A stretch of DNA of 13,209 bases, taken from Moraxella equi. GTDB lineage: Bacteria > Pseudomonadota > Gammaproteobacteria > Pseudomonadales > Moraxellaceae. Below the pieces are notes generated by a model. The model was not told the DNA's origin, searched no databases, and saw only the letters and a list, made by a program, of their open reading frames with translations. The stretch covers positions 1 through 13,209 of the forward strand of contig NZ_MXAP01000101.1 of assembly GCF_002027555.1 (NCBI RefSeq), read 5' to 3'. The translations under genes and the position numbers were made by a program. Of this stretch, positions 1 through 6,332 are shown piece after piece; position 1 is the first letter of the stretch; each line of letters begins with the position of its first letter.

Positions 1-167
1 ACCAGACTCTCTGCTGTTTTTTCGGCACTTTTGGCGGTCTCTTTTTGGGCATCGCCTAACTTTTTGGTGGCAGTGGCAGATTGGGTTAGGGCTTTGTCGT
101 TACTGTTTAGGGTCTCTGACTGCTCTTTTAGCTTGTCGTTTAGCTCTTGGACGCCCTTCGCCCGCCC
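1..167 (-). CDS. Tape measure protein continuation in a shifted frame (partial)
   Basis: Downstream of the break in the tape measure gene, the minus strand stays open to the window edge in another frame. It encodes a hydrophilic, Gln/Lys/Thr/Ala-rich segment (VQELNDKLKEQSETLN and onward) of the same helical character as the preceding tape measure C-terminus. Adding one G to either GGG run near 161-167 joins the frames as ATGG-AKG-VQELNDK. I therefore read it as the true C-terminal continuation, separated by a one-base deletion that is either a genuine mutation or a sequencing error in a G-rich stretch. The protein runs past base 1, so its end is not visible. There is no start codon or ribosome binding site of its own. 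Confidence 0.6.
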
Positions 168-2950
168 GTTGCCCCTGCGTGTAGCTGCCTCATCTGCTCG
201 GCAGAGACAGACGCTGTTAGCCCTGCTTTTTGTAGCTCGGTTTGTATTGCTTTAAAGTCTTCTTTGGTCTTGGCGGATGCTAGGGCAGTATCTAGGGCTT
301 GGGTGAGTGCGACTTTTAGCTCATCTGCTCCTTTGGCGGTGTCTTTGATGACCGACAAGCCTACTTTTAAATTGTCCGCCATGTCTTTGCCTGATTTGCT
401 CATGCCTGCGTTGATGGCGGACATGGACACGCCCAGAGCGTCTAGGGCACGGGCTTGTTCATCGGTGGCTTTTTTAGCGTTTTGTTGGGCGGTGGCGGTG
501 TCTTTGACGGCGGTGGCTAGGGCTTGGTTGCCGTTTACTGCTTCAAGCAGTCGTCCATTTAACTCGGTTTGGGCTTTGGCATTGTCGCCAACCTGAGCTT
601 TAACAGCATTATAAGCCATTGCCATTTTATTAACATCATCGCCTGCCAAGCTCATGACCGTACTAAACCCTTGCAAAGCGGATTTGGTTTTGCCGTCAAT
701 GCCCGTGGCAAATTCGTCCATGTCAAGACCTAGGGCGTCAAATGCCCCACTGGCTTTTTCAAGGTCGCTTTTAATCGCCTCGCCCAAGCCTTGATTTTGG
801 GCTTCATCGGTCAAGTTTTTGATGGTCGTCTTGGTCGCATCGATTTGAGTTTGTAAGTCTTTATAATCCTGCGTGTTCTTTTGCCCTGCCATGCCCATAT
901 TGGCAAGCTGTATTTCAAGCTGTTCTAGCTCTGCTTTGGCAATGGCAAGACTGTTGATGAGCTCGGTGTTGGCTTGGGACTGGGCAAGAGCAGTGTCTGT
1001 GGCATTGTCTTGGCTTTGGGCAAGGTTGTCGGTAGCAGTTTTTGCATTCGCTGTCTCAGTTGCCAAACGTTTGGCACTCTCAGCAGACGTTTCGAAATTC
1101 TGGCGGACATCATCAAAGGTGCGGTCGGTAAAGATGGCATCTGCATAAGCAAGCAATCGCCCCATCTCATCACCAATGGCTCGGACGGCACTACTATTCT
1201 CATAAGCCCAATCGCCAATGCTTTTGCCTACCGTCCAAGCAGTTAATGCCCCCATAATGCCATTTAAGCTGGTCATTTGTTTGGCAAGGCTTGCTGTCTG
1301 CACACCTGCATTGCCAAGCTCAGTGTTCATCTTGTCAGCACTAACAGCGGTCGCATCGATGGCACCTTTGGCACCCAAAAAGCCTGTTGTTATCTGCAAA
1401 GCAGACTTACCACCCAAACTACCCGTCAGAGCAATCACGCTATTTAACGCCTTGACAGCCACCACCGCTCCGCCCATGAGCGTGACAAGCTGAGTGATGG
1501 TCGGGTATTCGTGGGCGATATCGGCAAGCGTACCTGCCATGTCGCCCACCGCTTCGGCTGTGGCACTGATGATGGGCAGTAGGTGCTGACCGATGTTAAT
1601 CGCCAGTGCCATGAGTTCGGCTTTGGCTTGGGTTACCTTTTTGGCGGCAGTGTCCATTTGGGTTTGAAATTCTTTTTGCATCGCCCCTGCCGTGGCGGTC
1701 TTATCTGTGGCAAGCCCCAAGGCTTGATTATAAGTGCCAAGCGAGCCGACCAGTAGGTTAATGTCATCGGCATACTCCGCCCCAAAGAGCTTGGCAGACA
1801 CCATAGAGCGTTGACGGTCATCAAGCTGTCCTAGCTTTTCTAAAAAGCCTGATAGGGCCTGTTGGGGGTTTTTGGCGATGTTATCTGCCATCTCATCGGC
1901 ACTGGTGCCTATCATCTGTAAGCCATCAGCAAACCCCGCCCCTTGGTTTTGAGCGGTTTGTAGTTTGGTCAGTAAGGCATTAATGGCGGTGCTTGCCACT
2001 TCTGGCGGTTTGCCTAAGGCAATCATGGCGGCGGTCAGTCCTGCCACTTCTTCTTTGGCAAGCCCAAACTGGCGGGCGGTGCCACCCACCCTGAGCATGG
2101 CATCGACTATCTCTCGCTCTTTGGCTGCCATGTTATTACCCAGCGTGTTGATGACATCACCAAGTTCACCCACCTGTTCGATGGGCATGTTAAAGACGTT
2201 GGCAAGTTTGGCGGCGGCATTACCTGCCTCATCAGCACTCATGCTAAATGCCACTGACATCTGGCCTGCCATGGTCGTAAACTCGCCCAATTTGTCAATC
2301 GGCACGCCAAGCTGACCGCCCATCGTGGCTATCTGTGCCACTTCGGTGGCAGTCATGCCAAGCTCCACCGACAAATCTTTGATTTCTTTGGAGAGTCTAG
2401 ACATCTGCTCGGGCGTGCCGTCCACGACTTTCTTAACCCCTGCCATGGCGGTCTCAAATTCCATGGCGGCTTTGGCGATCACCGCCATGCTACCTGCACT
2501 GCCTGCGATTTTACCAAGCTCGCCTACCATCTCACTTGCCGTGAGTGTGGTTTTGCCCAGCTGTTCTTCTAGCTCTTTGATTTTTTTGGTGTGTAATTCA
2601 TTGGCACGGGCAAGCTCACTGCCTGTTAGCTTGCCTGAGAGTTTAAGACGTTCGTAGGCTTTGTGGACTTCTTCTAGTTGTTTTTTGGCTTTATTATCTT
2701 CATCAATGCCTAGGGCGATTTTGGCATCGCTGATGGTTTTTAGACGTTTAAACTCATCGCCTAGTGCCTTGACTTTTTTGGTCTGCTCATCGGCGGATAA
2801 GCCTTTCCATGACTTTTGTAGCTCATCGGTGGCTTTGTCCAAACTGTCTGTTGCCGTGCCTGTCGCCTTTATCTCATCAGATAGGCGTTTTAACTCGTTA
2901 ATGCCTTTCACGCCTGCATGTATGGTTAAGGCAGTGTCCAAACTTTTCAT
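140..2950 (-). CDS. Phage tail tape measure protein, TP901-type
   Basis: This is the tape measure protein that sets siphophage tail length and is threaded inside the tail tube; such proteins also help DNA enter the cell. The visible frame gives 936 residues. Residues 1-145 are charged and helical; about 155-410 match the TP901 tape-measure core, with FETAMAGVKKV near 165 and IVDAMLRVGGTARQFGL near 281; about 455-530 are hydrophobic; 630-720 and 800-910 are Ala/Gln/Lys-rich likely coiled coil. The frame ends abruptly in a GGRRASKS tail, while a neighbouring frame keeps coding to the window edge, so the gene is probably frameshifted at 161-167. The start ATG follows a T7 run; the only ribosome binding candidate, AAGGGG, lies in the 3' arm of the hairpin just upstream. 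The tail assembly chaperone genes normally found before it are missing. Confidence 0.93.
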   Translation of the reverse strand: MKSLDTALTIHAGVKGINELKRLSDEIKATGTATDSLDKATDELQKSWKGLSADEQTKKVKALGDEFKRLKTISDAKIALGIDEDNKAKKQLEEVHKAYERLKLSGKLTGSELARANELHTKKIKELEEQLGKTTLTASEMVGELGKIAGSAGSMAVIAKAAMEFETAMAGVKKVVDGTPEQMSRLSKEIKDLSVELGMTATEVAQIATMGGQLGVPIDKLGEFTTMAGQMSVAFSMSADEAGNAAAKLANVFNMPIEQVGELGDVINTLGNNMAAKEREIVDAMLRVGGTARQFGLAKEEVAGLTAAMIALGKPPEVASTAINALLTKLQTAQNQGAGFADGLQMIGTSADEMADNIAKNPQQALSGFLEKLGQLDDRQRSMVSAKLFGAEYADDINLLVGSLGTYNQALGLATDKTATAGAMQKEFQTQMDTAAKKVTQAKAELMALAINIGQHLLPIISATAEAVGDMAGTLADIAHEYPTITQLVTLMGGAVVAVKALNSVIALTGSLGGKSALQITTGFLGAKGAIDATAVSADKMNTELGNAGVQTASLAKQMTSLNGIMGALTAWTVGKSIGDWAYENSSAVRAIGDEMGRLLAYADAIFTDRTFDDVRQNFETSAESAKRLATETANAKTATDNLAQSQDNATDTALAQSQANTELINSLAIAKAELEQLEIQLANMGMAGQKNTQDYKDLQTQIDATKTTIKNLTDEAQNQGLGEAIKSDLEKASGAFDALGLDMDEFATGIDGKTKSALQGFSTVMSLAGDDVNKMAMAYNAVKAQVGDNAKAQTELNGRLLEAVNGNQALATAVKDTATAQQNAKKATDEQARALDALGVSMSAINAGMSKSGKDMADNLKVGLSVIKDTAKGADELKVALTQALDTALASAKTKEDFKAIQTELQKAGLTASVSAEQMRQLHAGATGGRRASKS

Positions 2951-2984
2951 AAAAAAATCCCCTTAATTTAATTAAGGGGATTTT
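2951..2984 (-). terminator. Terminator after hicB, overlapping the tape measure ribosome binding site
   Basis: Positions 2954-2967 and 2971-2984 form a perfect 14-bp stem with a 3-nt loop, followed on the minus strand by seven T residues that abut the tape measure ATG. It is a classical intrinsic terminator for the hicAB transcript. Its 3' arm contains AAGGGG, the only Shine-Dalgarno-like sequence for the tape measure gene, so folding would also hide that site. Confidence 0.8.
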
Positions 2985-3005
2985 AAAGGGAGTTTAAAAT
3001 GGTGG

Positions 3006-3023
3006 TAAGATGACGGGGTTCAG
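3006..3023. repeat. 18-nt repeat, copy 1 (second copy 9399-9416)
   Basis: TAAGATGACGGGGTTCAG here matches TAAGATGACAGGGTTCAG at 9399-9416 at 17 of 18 bases. Each copy lies in noncoding DNA between an accessory cassette and the next backbone gene: after hicB and before the tape measure here, after cassette B and before the protease there. It may be a remnant of an insertion junction or a shared leader; function unknown. Confidence 0.5.
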
Positions 3024-3026
3024 AGC

Positions 3027-3437
3027 CTACCCCAAATCTGCCATCGCCAATTGTGCCAAATAATTAGAACGGCTTTTGTATAACGATTTATGAGCTGAGA
3101 CTTTTTCGTCAATTTTGGTGATGAGTAGGCTTGGTAAGGTAACATTGATTTTCTCCGCCTTACCCATAAAGGCAGACATATCCACGTCCACCACTGCCCA
3201 CAACATACCGTCAAATTCGCTATTGTCTTGATGATAAAAAATGGGCTTGGCGGTAGGTAGTGTATCGCCATCTTCTGCCATGCCTTCCAAATGCAAACTG
3301 ATGGCTTCATAAGCATTCTTAATGGCTTCATCAGGTGTATCACCTGCACTAAAACACCCTGCAATGTCTGGCACAATCACGCCATAACATTCGTTTTCAT
3401 TGGCAGGTTTTTCAATGGCAATGGGAAATAACATCAT
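3027..3437 (-). CDS. hicB: HicB antitoxin
   Basis: HicB binds and neutralises the HicA mRNA interferase and represses its own operon. The N-terminal part (about residues 1-75) has the HicB partial RNase H-like fold signature: an ECYGVIVPDIAGCFSAGDT stretch, then DEAIKNAYEAISLHLE. The C-terminal part (about 93-136, KINVTLPSLLITKIDE and onward) is a ribbon-helix-helix DNA-binding segment. The protein is 136 aa from the first ATG or 135 from the second at 3434; the second is better spaced (7 nt) from the AGGAG site at 3442-3446. It follows hicA by 58 nt in the same operon and is closed by the terminator at 2951-2984. The pair is an accessory unit inserted before the tape measure gene. Confidence 0.93.
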   Translation of the reverse strand: MMLFPIAIEKPANENECYGVIVPDIAGCFSAGDTPDEAIKNAYEAISLHLEGMAEDGDTLPTAKPIFYHQDNSEFDGMLWAVVDVDMSAFMGKAEKINVTLPSLLITKIDEKVSAHKSLYKSRSNYLAQLAMADLG

Positions 3438-3495
3438 TTCGCTCCTGTTTGCAAGATTGTTTTGGGTTAAAATGCCGTTTTAAGTGGGGGTTGGA

Positions 3496-3684
3496 TTAAT
3501 CCAACCCTGCTTGTTTGATGATGCTTTTTAGCGTTCCTTTGGGTAGGTTTTCACGACCGTTTGGGATTGTTACTTTACCTTCTTTGGTTGGGTGCTTGTA
3601 GTGCTTGTGAGAGCCTTTTTGTTTTACAAAATACCAACCGTCTTCGGTAATTCGCTTTATCATCTCATCGCTACTTGGGGGCAT
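3496..3684 (-). CDS. hicA: HicA mRNA interferase toxin
   Basis: HicA is a small ribosome-independent RNase with a double-stranded-RNA-binding-like fold that cleaves mRNA and arrests growth when unbalanced by HicB. The 62-residue protein has the usual length and pattern: DEMIKRITEDGWYFVKQKGSH, with the presumed catalytic His in GSH (residue 26), then KHYKHP, then a basic tail with NLPKGTLKSIIKQAGL. The start ATG at 3684 has a GGAG site six bases upstream. It is first in the hicAB operon, behind a strong sigma-70-type promoter whose -10 box overlaps a perfect palindrome. Nothing is missing; the toxin appears intact. Confidence 0.94.
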   Translation of the reverse strand: MPPSSDEMIKRITEDGWYFVKQKGSHKHYKHPTKEGKVTIPNGRENLPKGTLKSIIKQAGLD

Positions 3685-3707
3685 TTTAAACTCCGTTAAA
3701 TGAATAT

Positions 3708-3742
3708 GGGGTTATTATAACCCCAATTATGCAATAAGTCAA
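3708..3742 (-). promoter_or_regulatory. hicAB promoter with palindromic operator
   Basis: On the minus strand, TTGACT (3742-3737) is followed after exactly 17 nt by TATAAT (3719-3714), close to the sigma-70 consensus. The -10 box sits inside the perfect 17-bp palindrome GGGGTTATTATAACCCC (3708-3724, arms of 8 with one central base). A further half-site GGGGTTATT lies at 3751-3759, upstream of the -35. An RHH-bearing HicB is expected to bind such a palindrome, so the layout implies autorepression. Confidence 0.8.
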
Positions 3743-3773
3743 GAGTTATTGGGGTTATTTTTTAAAAATTATC

Positions 3774-3814
3774 AAAAAAACACCGCCCAAATTTGCTTTG
3801 AGCGGTGTTTTTTT
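3774..3814. terminator. Bidirectional terminator between cassette A and hicAB
   Basis: AAAAAAACACCGC at 3774-3786 pairs with GCGGTGTTTTTTT at 3802-3814, giving a 13-bp stem with T tracts in both directions. On the minus strand it lies directly behind the last gene of cassette A (stop at 3826) and upstream of the hicAB promoter, separating the two units. Confidence 0.8.
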
Positions 3815-3825
3815 GTTGGGGTAAA

Positions 3826-4041
3826 TTAGCGTGGCATATCCGTCAAACGCTGTTGGGCGGTTCTGATTTTGTTCGCTATCATGTCCAGCGTAGTAGCAAG
3901 ACTGGACACATCAATCTGCACGGTTTTGGTGCTGACAGGATATGAACACGCCAAATCCCCCAACACTTGTAGCAATGCCAAAGACTGATATAGGCTTTCG
4001 TCCACATCGTCAATCACTCTGACTGTTTTTACATTGTCCAT
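3826..4041 (-). CDS. Small protein of regulatory cassette A (71 aa)
   Basis: I do not recognise a family. The 71-residue protein is mostly helical with a hydrophobic stretch (SLALLQVLGDLACSYPV) and a second helix (LATTLDMIANKIRTAQQRL); no membrane segment or known motif is evident. Its ATG starts one base after the TAA of the antirepressor-like gene (TAAGATG), with a GGGGGA site just upstream, so it is translationally coupled and third in the cassette A operon. A terminator follows at once. Cassette B has a small gene in the same third position (9678-9872), but resemblance between the two proteins is slight. Confidence 0.72.
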   Translation of the reverse strand: MDNVKTVRVIDDVDESLYQSLALLQVLGDLACSYPVSTKTVQIDVSSLATTLDMIANKIRTAQQRLTDMPR

Positions 4042-4042
4042 C

Positions 4043-4636
4043 TTATTCCCCCAATCCCAAAGTTAATTGGCCTTTATTGTCCGCCACTTCGTAGCGTTCG
4101 CCAATCAAGCCCAATTTTCGCATTTTGGCAAGTTTTTTGCTGACGGTACTTGGAGCAAGTCCTACCGCCATTCCCATTTGCCAGTTTTCTAGTCCGCCAT
4201 CGTGCATTACTTGTAATGCCTTGTAGTCGTTATTGGCTTTTAACAGTTCGTCTTTTAGGGCTTGGTTTTGGGCGATTAGGCTTTTAACTGTGCTTTGGTC
4301 TGCAAACAGAGCCTTTTCACAAGCAATAAAATACTGGCGAGCGGTTTTGCCTTTGTCGGAGCGTTCTACCATTGAAAGTTCCTTTGCCATATCTAGGGTG
4401 ATATGATATTCGGTGGTTGGGCGACCGCCGTTGGGGGTTTTCAATAAATTTATTGAAAAGTCCTTACCGTTTACAAACCCATATTTTTCAATGCGTTTGG
4501 CAATCCAATTTGAAAAGTCTTGTTTGCTTTCCAAAAAGGCGTGCAAATCACGAGCATTAACAAGGGGCTGGGTTTCGCCGTTGATTTCCCCTTGAAAAGT
4601 TTGGACAAGGGGCGGATTTTGTGGTAAAGTAGTCAT
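4043..4636 (-). CDS. AntA/AntB-type phage antirepressor-like protein
   Basis: Antirepressors of this kind counteract prophage repressors or act as DNA-binding regulators. In this 197-aa protein, residues about 20-112 match the AntA/AntB domain: PLVNARDLHAFLESKQDFSNW, then KYGFVNGKDFS, then the conserved ITLDMAKELSMVERSDKG and ARQYFIACEKAL. Residues about 117-145 look like a short coiled coil and 150-185 like a helix-turn-helix (MGMAVGLAPSTVSKKLAKMRKLGLIG). The start at 4636 has AAGGA upstream (TAAGGAAACATTCCTATG), a sequence that also contains the stop of the CI-like gene, so the two are closely linked. Its first residues, MTTLPQNPPLVQ, nearly match the start of the unrelated Rha-type protein of cassette B. 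Confidence 0.88.
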   Translation of the reverse strand: MTTLPQNPPLVQTFQGEINGETQPLVNARDLHAFLESKQDFSNWIAKRIEKYGFVNGKDFSINLLKTPNGGRPTTEYHITLDMAKELSMVERSDKGKTARQYFIACEKALFADQSTVKSLIAQNQALKDELLKANNDYKALQVMHDGGLENWQMGMAVGLAPSTVSKKLAKMRKLGLIGERYEVADNKGQLTLGLGE

Positions 4637-4648
4637 AGGAATGTTTCC

Positions 4649-5020
4649 TTAGTTTGGTGAATGTTCTAAGCCTTGATTGTCGTTGGTAGCGGTGTCAAGG
4701 CTTTTTTGTGCGTGTTTGGCAACACATTGGGTTAATAAGTTGGTTAAGGCATTTATTTCTCCTTGTGTTAAGGTGATGATAATGGGAATTTGCATATCAT
4801 TGGTTTTGGGTTTTGTCCCATTCACCACATAATCAAAGTCTATGTCAAGGTGTGGGTGCTTTTGCAAAATCATTGACAGGCGTTCGGTTGGAAAAGAGTT
4901 ACGTTTTTTCCGCCCCGCAAAAGCATTTGGTTTTAACTCCAAAAACTCTGCAAGCTCCATATCCGTAGTTACGCCTAACGCTAATTTAAGCCGATTGGCA
5001 ATGTTGATAAAATTACTCAT
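4649..5020 (-). CDS. CI-like HTH regulator of cassette A
   Basis: The 123-residue protein has an N-terminal HTH of the bacteriophage CI repressor type (about 1-70: NRLKLALGVTTDMELAEFLE, AFAGRKKRNSFPTERL, DFDYVVNGT). The C-terminal half (IPIIITLTQGEINALTNLL and onward) is unrecognised and lacks an obvious S24 peptidase domain, so it is not a full lambda-type CI. Start 5020 has AGGAG four bases upstream. It leads the three-gene minus-strand operon of cassette A and diverges from the plus-strand repressor across a 119-nt operator region. About 110 of the first 122 residues are identical to the cassette B counterpart. It may act like a Cro or an accessory repressor. Confidence 0.87.
   Translation of the reverse strand: MSNFINIANRLKLALGVTTDMELAEFLELKPNAFAGRKKRNSFPTERLSMILQKHPHLDIDFDYVVNGTKPKTNDMQIPIIITLTQGEINALTNLLTQCVAKHAQKSLDTATNDNQGLEHSPN
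4779..4894. repeat. 116-nt near-identical block, copy A (copy B 10688-10803)
   Basis: Aligned by eye with 10688-10803, this block differs at one base (g for a near 4828). It lies within the CI-like genes and encodes the end of the HTH and the start of the C-terminal part. Identity falls visibly on both sides, as expected from recent duplication or gene conversion between the cassettes. Confidence 0.85.
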
Positions 5021-5045
5021 AAAACTCCTGAATATTTGTTAAAAT

Positions 5046-5133
5046 TTCACAAATATGATAAAATAACTTCATTATCGTGAAGTTGTGAACATTATAATTC
5101 ACAATTTTGAACTTGTAAATACTTTTTTGTGAA
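5046..5133. promoter_or_regulatory. Divergent promoter and operator region of cassette A
   Basis: Four copies of a 7-bp half-site occur: TTCACAA at 5046-5052, TTGTGAA at 5083-5089, TTCACAA at 5098-5104 and TTGTGAA at 5127-5133. The middle pair forms an inverted repeat with an 8-nt spacer. A second perfect inverted repeat, AACTTCA and TGAAGTT, spans 5065-5084. The minus-strand promoter reads TTTACA (5119-5114), 17 nt, TATAAT (5096-5091). A plus-strand TATAAT at 5093-5098 overlaps it. The -10 boxes thus lie inside the central operator, so one bound repressor could block both directions. Confidence 0.7.
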
Positions 5134-5139
5134 TTTTTT

Positions 5140-5472
5140 ATGAAAAATGAGAAAAATATAGAATTTGGCAATCGTCTAAGACAAGTCAGAACGTCTCACA
5201 ACCTTGTACGACAAGAATTTGCCCAGTCTTTGGGAATTGGTTTGACTTCCCTGCATCACTATGAAAATGGCGAACGATTGCCTGATGTGGGTTTTTTAAT
5301 AAAACTTCAAGATTTGTATAACGTGGATATCAACTGGTTGGTTTTAGGTCAAAGCTCCACAGAGCAAACAGACTACACCGCCGATGATTTACGCCTGATA
5401 AATCACTTAAAAGCTCTAAATCCACAAGCAAAACAGGCATTGCTTGCTTTTTTGGATAATCTTGAAAAATAA
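5140..5472 (+). CDS. XRE-family HTH repressor of cassette A
   Basis: The 110-residue protein has a textbook XRE/Cro helix-turn-helix at about residues 7-67 (FGNRLRQVRTSHNLVRQEFAQ, LTSLHHYENGERLPD, then the VDINWLVLG ending typical of phage repressors). A short helical C-terminus (DDLRLINHLKALNPQAKQALLA) resembles the dimerisation tail of small phage repressors. There is no peptidase domain, so RecA-triggered self-cleavage is unlikely; release would need another route, perhaps the antirepressor-like protein of the divergent operon. No Shine-Dalgarno sequence precedes the ATG, only a T-rich stretch, which suggests weak or leaderless translation. It converges with the tail tube gene, with a shared bidirectional terminator between them. 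Confidence 0.92.
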   Translation: MKNEKNIEFGNRLRQVRTSHNLVRQEFAQSLGIGLTSLHHYENGERLPDVGFLIKLQDLYNVDINWLVLGQSSTEQTDYTADDLRLINHLKALNPQAKQALLAFLDNLEK

Positions 5473-5502
5473 ACAAAACCCCATTTTTATGGGGTTTTGT
5501 TT
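5471..5502. terminator. Bidirectional terminator between cassette A repressor and tail tube gene
   Basis: A perfect 14-bp stem (5471-5484 with 5489-5502) encloses a TTTT loop. It begins at the stop of the plus-strand repressor and lies 14 nt past the stop of the minus-strand tail tube gene. T-rich flanks on both sides suit termination of both converging transcripts. Confidence 0.82.
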
Positions 5503-5515
5503 TGGCAGGCGTGGA

Positions 5516-6265
5516 TTAGCCCACAAACTCCGTAAACTTCATTACAGGCTTACCTTCCACTTTAATGGCTGTGCCTTTTAGCCCAGACTCCCACCAACCA
5601 TCTTCAAACCAGTTGATGTCGCCGTCAAAAGACAGTACCACATGAGCAACTTCTAGCACGCCATCATTGCCACTGATACGGTCTTTGCCGTCTAGGATAA
5701 GTTCCAAATGGATTGCTTGTAAGGTGTTGGCATCAATACTAAACCCCTTACGCCCTTTGGTTTTGCCAGAATAGATAAGTTCGGTGGTGTCTTCGGTAAT
5801 GCCTTCCCAGTCTAGGATTTCAAGCAGTCCCAAGCGTGGATTGAGTTTGTATTTGGCAGGTTCTAGGGGTTTTGAGCCAACTTTGACAGTAAAGTTTTTT
5901 TCGTCAATGTCCAAATGAGACAGCTTGATACCACCCTTGACCGCCTTAACGTTGGTTTCGGAAATCGTTTGGGGTAGCCCTGATAAATCCACCGCCTCAC
6001 CCATCAGCATGCGGGCAAGGGCGTATTTGTCAAAGGTGTTGAATTTTAGGCTAATTTCAATGGGTTGTGGTGAGATTTCTTTTTCTAGGGCTTGCCCAAA
6101 GTCATTTCGTCCTGTGGATTTTAGGACATCTTCTTCGGTTTCTTGTGATGTTGTAAACTCAGTAACATTACCCATCTCATAAAAGCCAAAATTTGTGTCA
6201 AATACTCTGGCTAATAAATCGCCCGAATATTTACGCCCCCGTAGGGATTGTGTTTGTTGTGTCAT
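5516..6265 (-). CDS. Phage major tail tube protein
   Basis: I assign this 249-aa protein as the siphophage tail tube subunit, which stacks around the tape measure to form the DNA channel. It begins with a soluble beta-rich segment (RGRKYSGDLLARVFDTNFGFYEMGNV), followed by EISLKFNTFDKYALARMLMG, a beta-rich middle (KNFTVKVGSKPLEPAKYKLN, LGLLEILDWEG) and a VVLSFDGDINW strand near the end. This resembles tail tube proteins, and its place between capsid and tape measure genes agrees. The start has AAGGA six bases upstream. It lies only 67 nt from the capsid gene, without the connector genes usually found between them. Confidence 0.75.
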   Translation of the reverse strand: MTQQTQSLRGRKYSGDLLARVFDTNFGFYEMGNVTEFTTSQETEEDVLKSTGRNDFGQALEKEISPQPIEISLKFNTFDKYALARMLMGEAVDLSGLPQTISETNVKAVKGGIKLSHLDIDEKNFTVKVGSKPLEPAKYKLNPRLGLLEILDWEGITEDTTELIYSGKTKGRKGFSIDANTLQAIHLELILDGKDRISGNDGVLEVAHVVLSFDGDINWFEDGWWESGLKGTAIKVEGKPVMKFTEFVG

Positions 6266-6296
6266 AAGTTATCCTTTTTAAATAAGGGTTTGGGAT

Positions 6297-6324
6297 ATGT
6301 CAGCGAAACGAATTTCGCCGACAT
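6297..6324 (-). other. Intercistronic UUCG hairpin after the capsid gene
   Basis: Nine bases after the capsid stop, ATGTCGGCGAAA (minus strand) pairs with TTTCGCTGACAT around a TTCG tetraloop, a 12-bp stem with one G-U pair. On the plus strand that pair would be an A-C mismatch, so the fold favours the minus-strand mRNA. There is no T tract, so it is not a standard terminator; it may protect the capsid mRNA 3' end or lower read-through to the tail gene. Confidence 0.65.
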
Positions 6325-6332
6325 CGCACCAA

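Noticed and set aside
140..175. Programmed frameshift in the tape measure gene
   Set aside because: Programmed shifts in this region normally occur in tail chaperone genes at slippery heptamers; none is visible here, and a single-base deletion explains the data.
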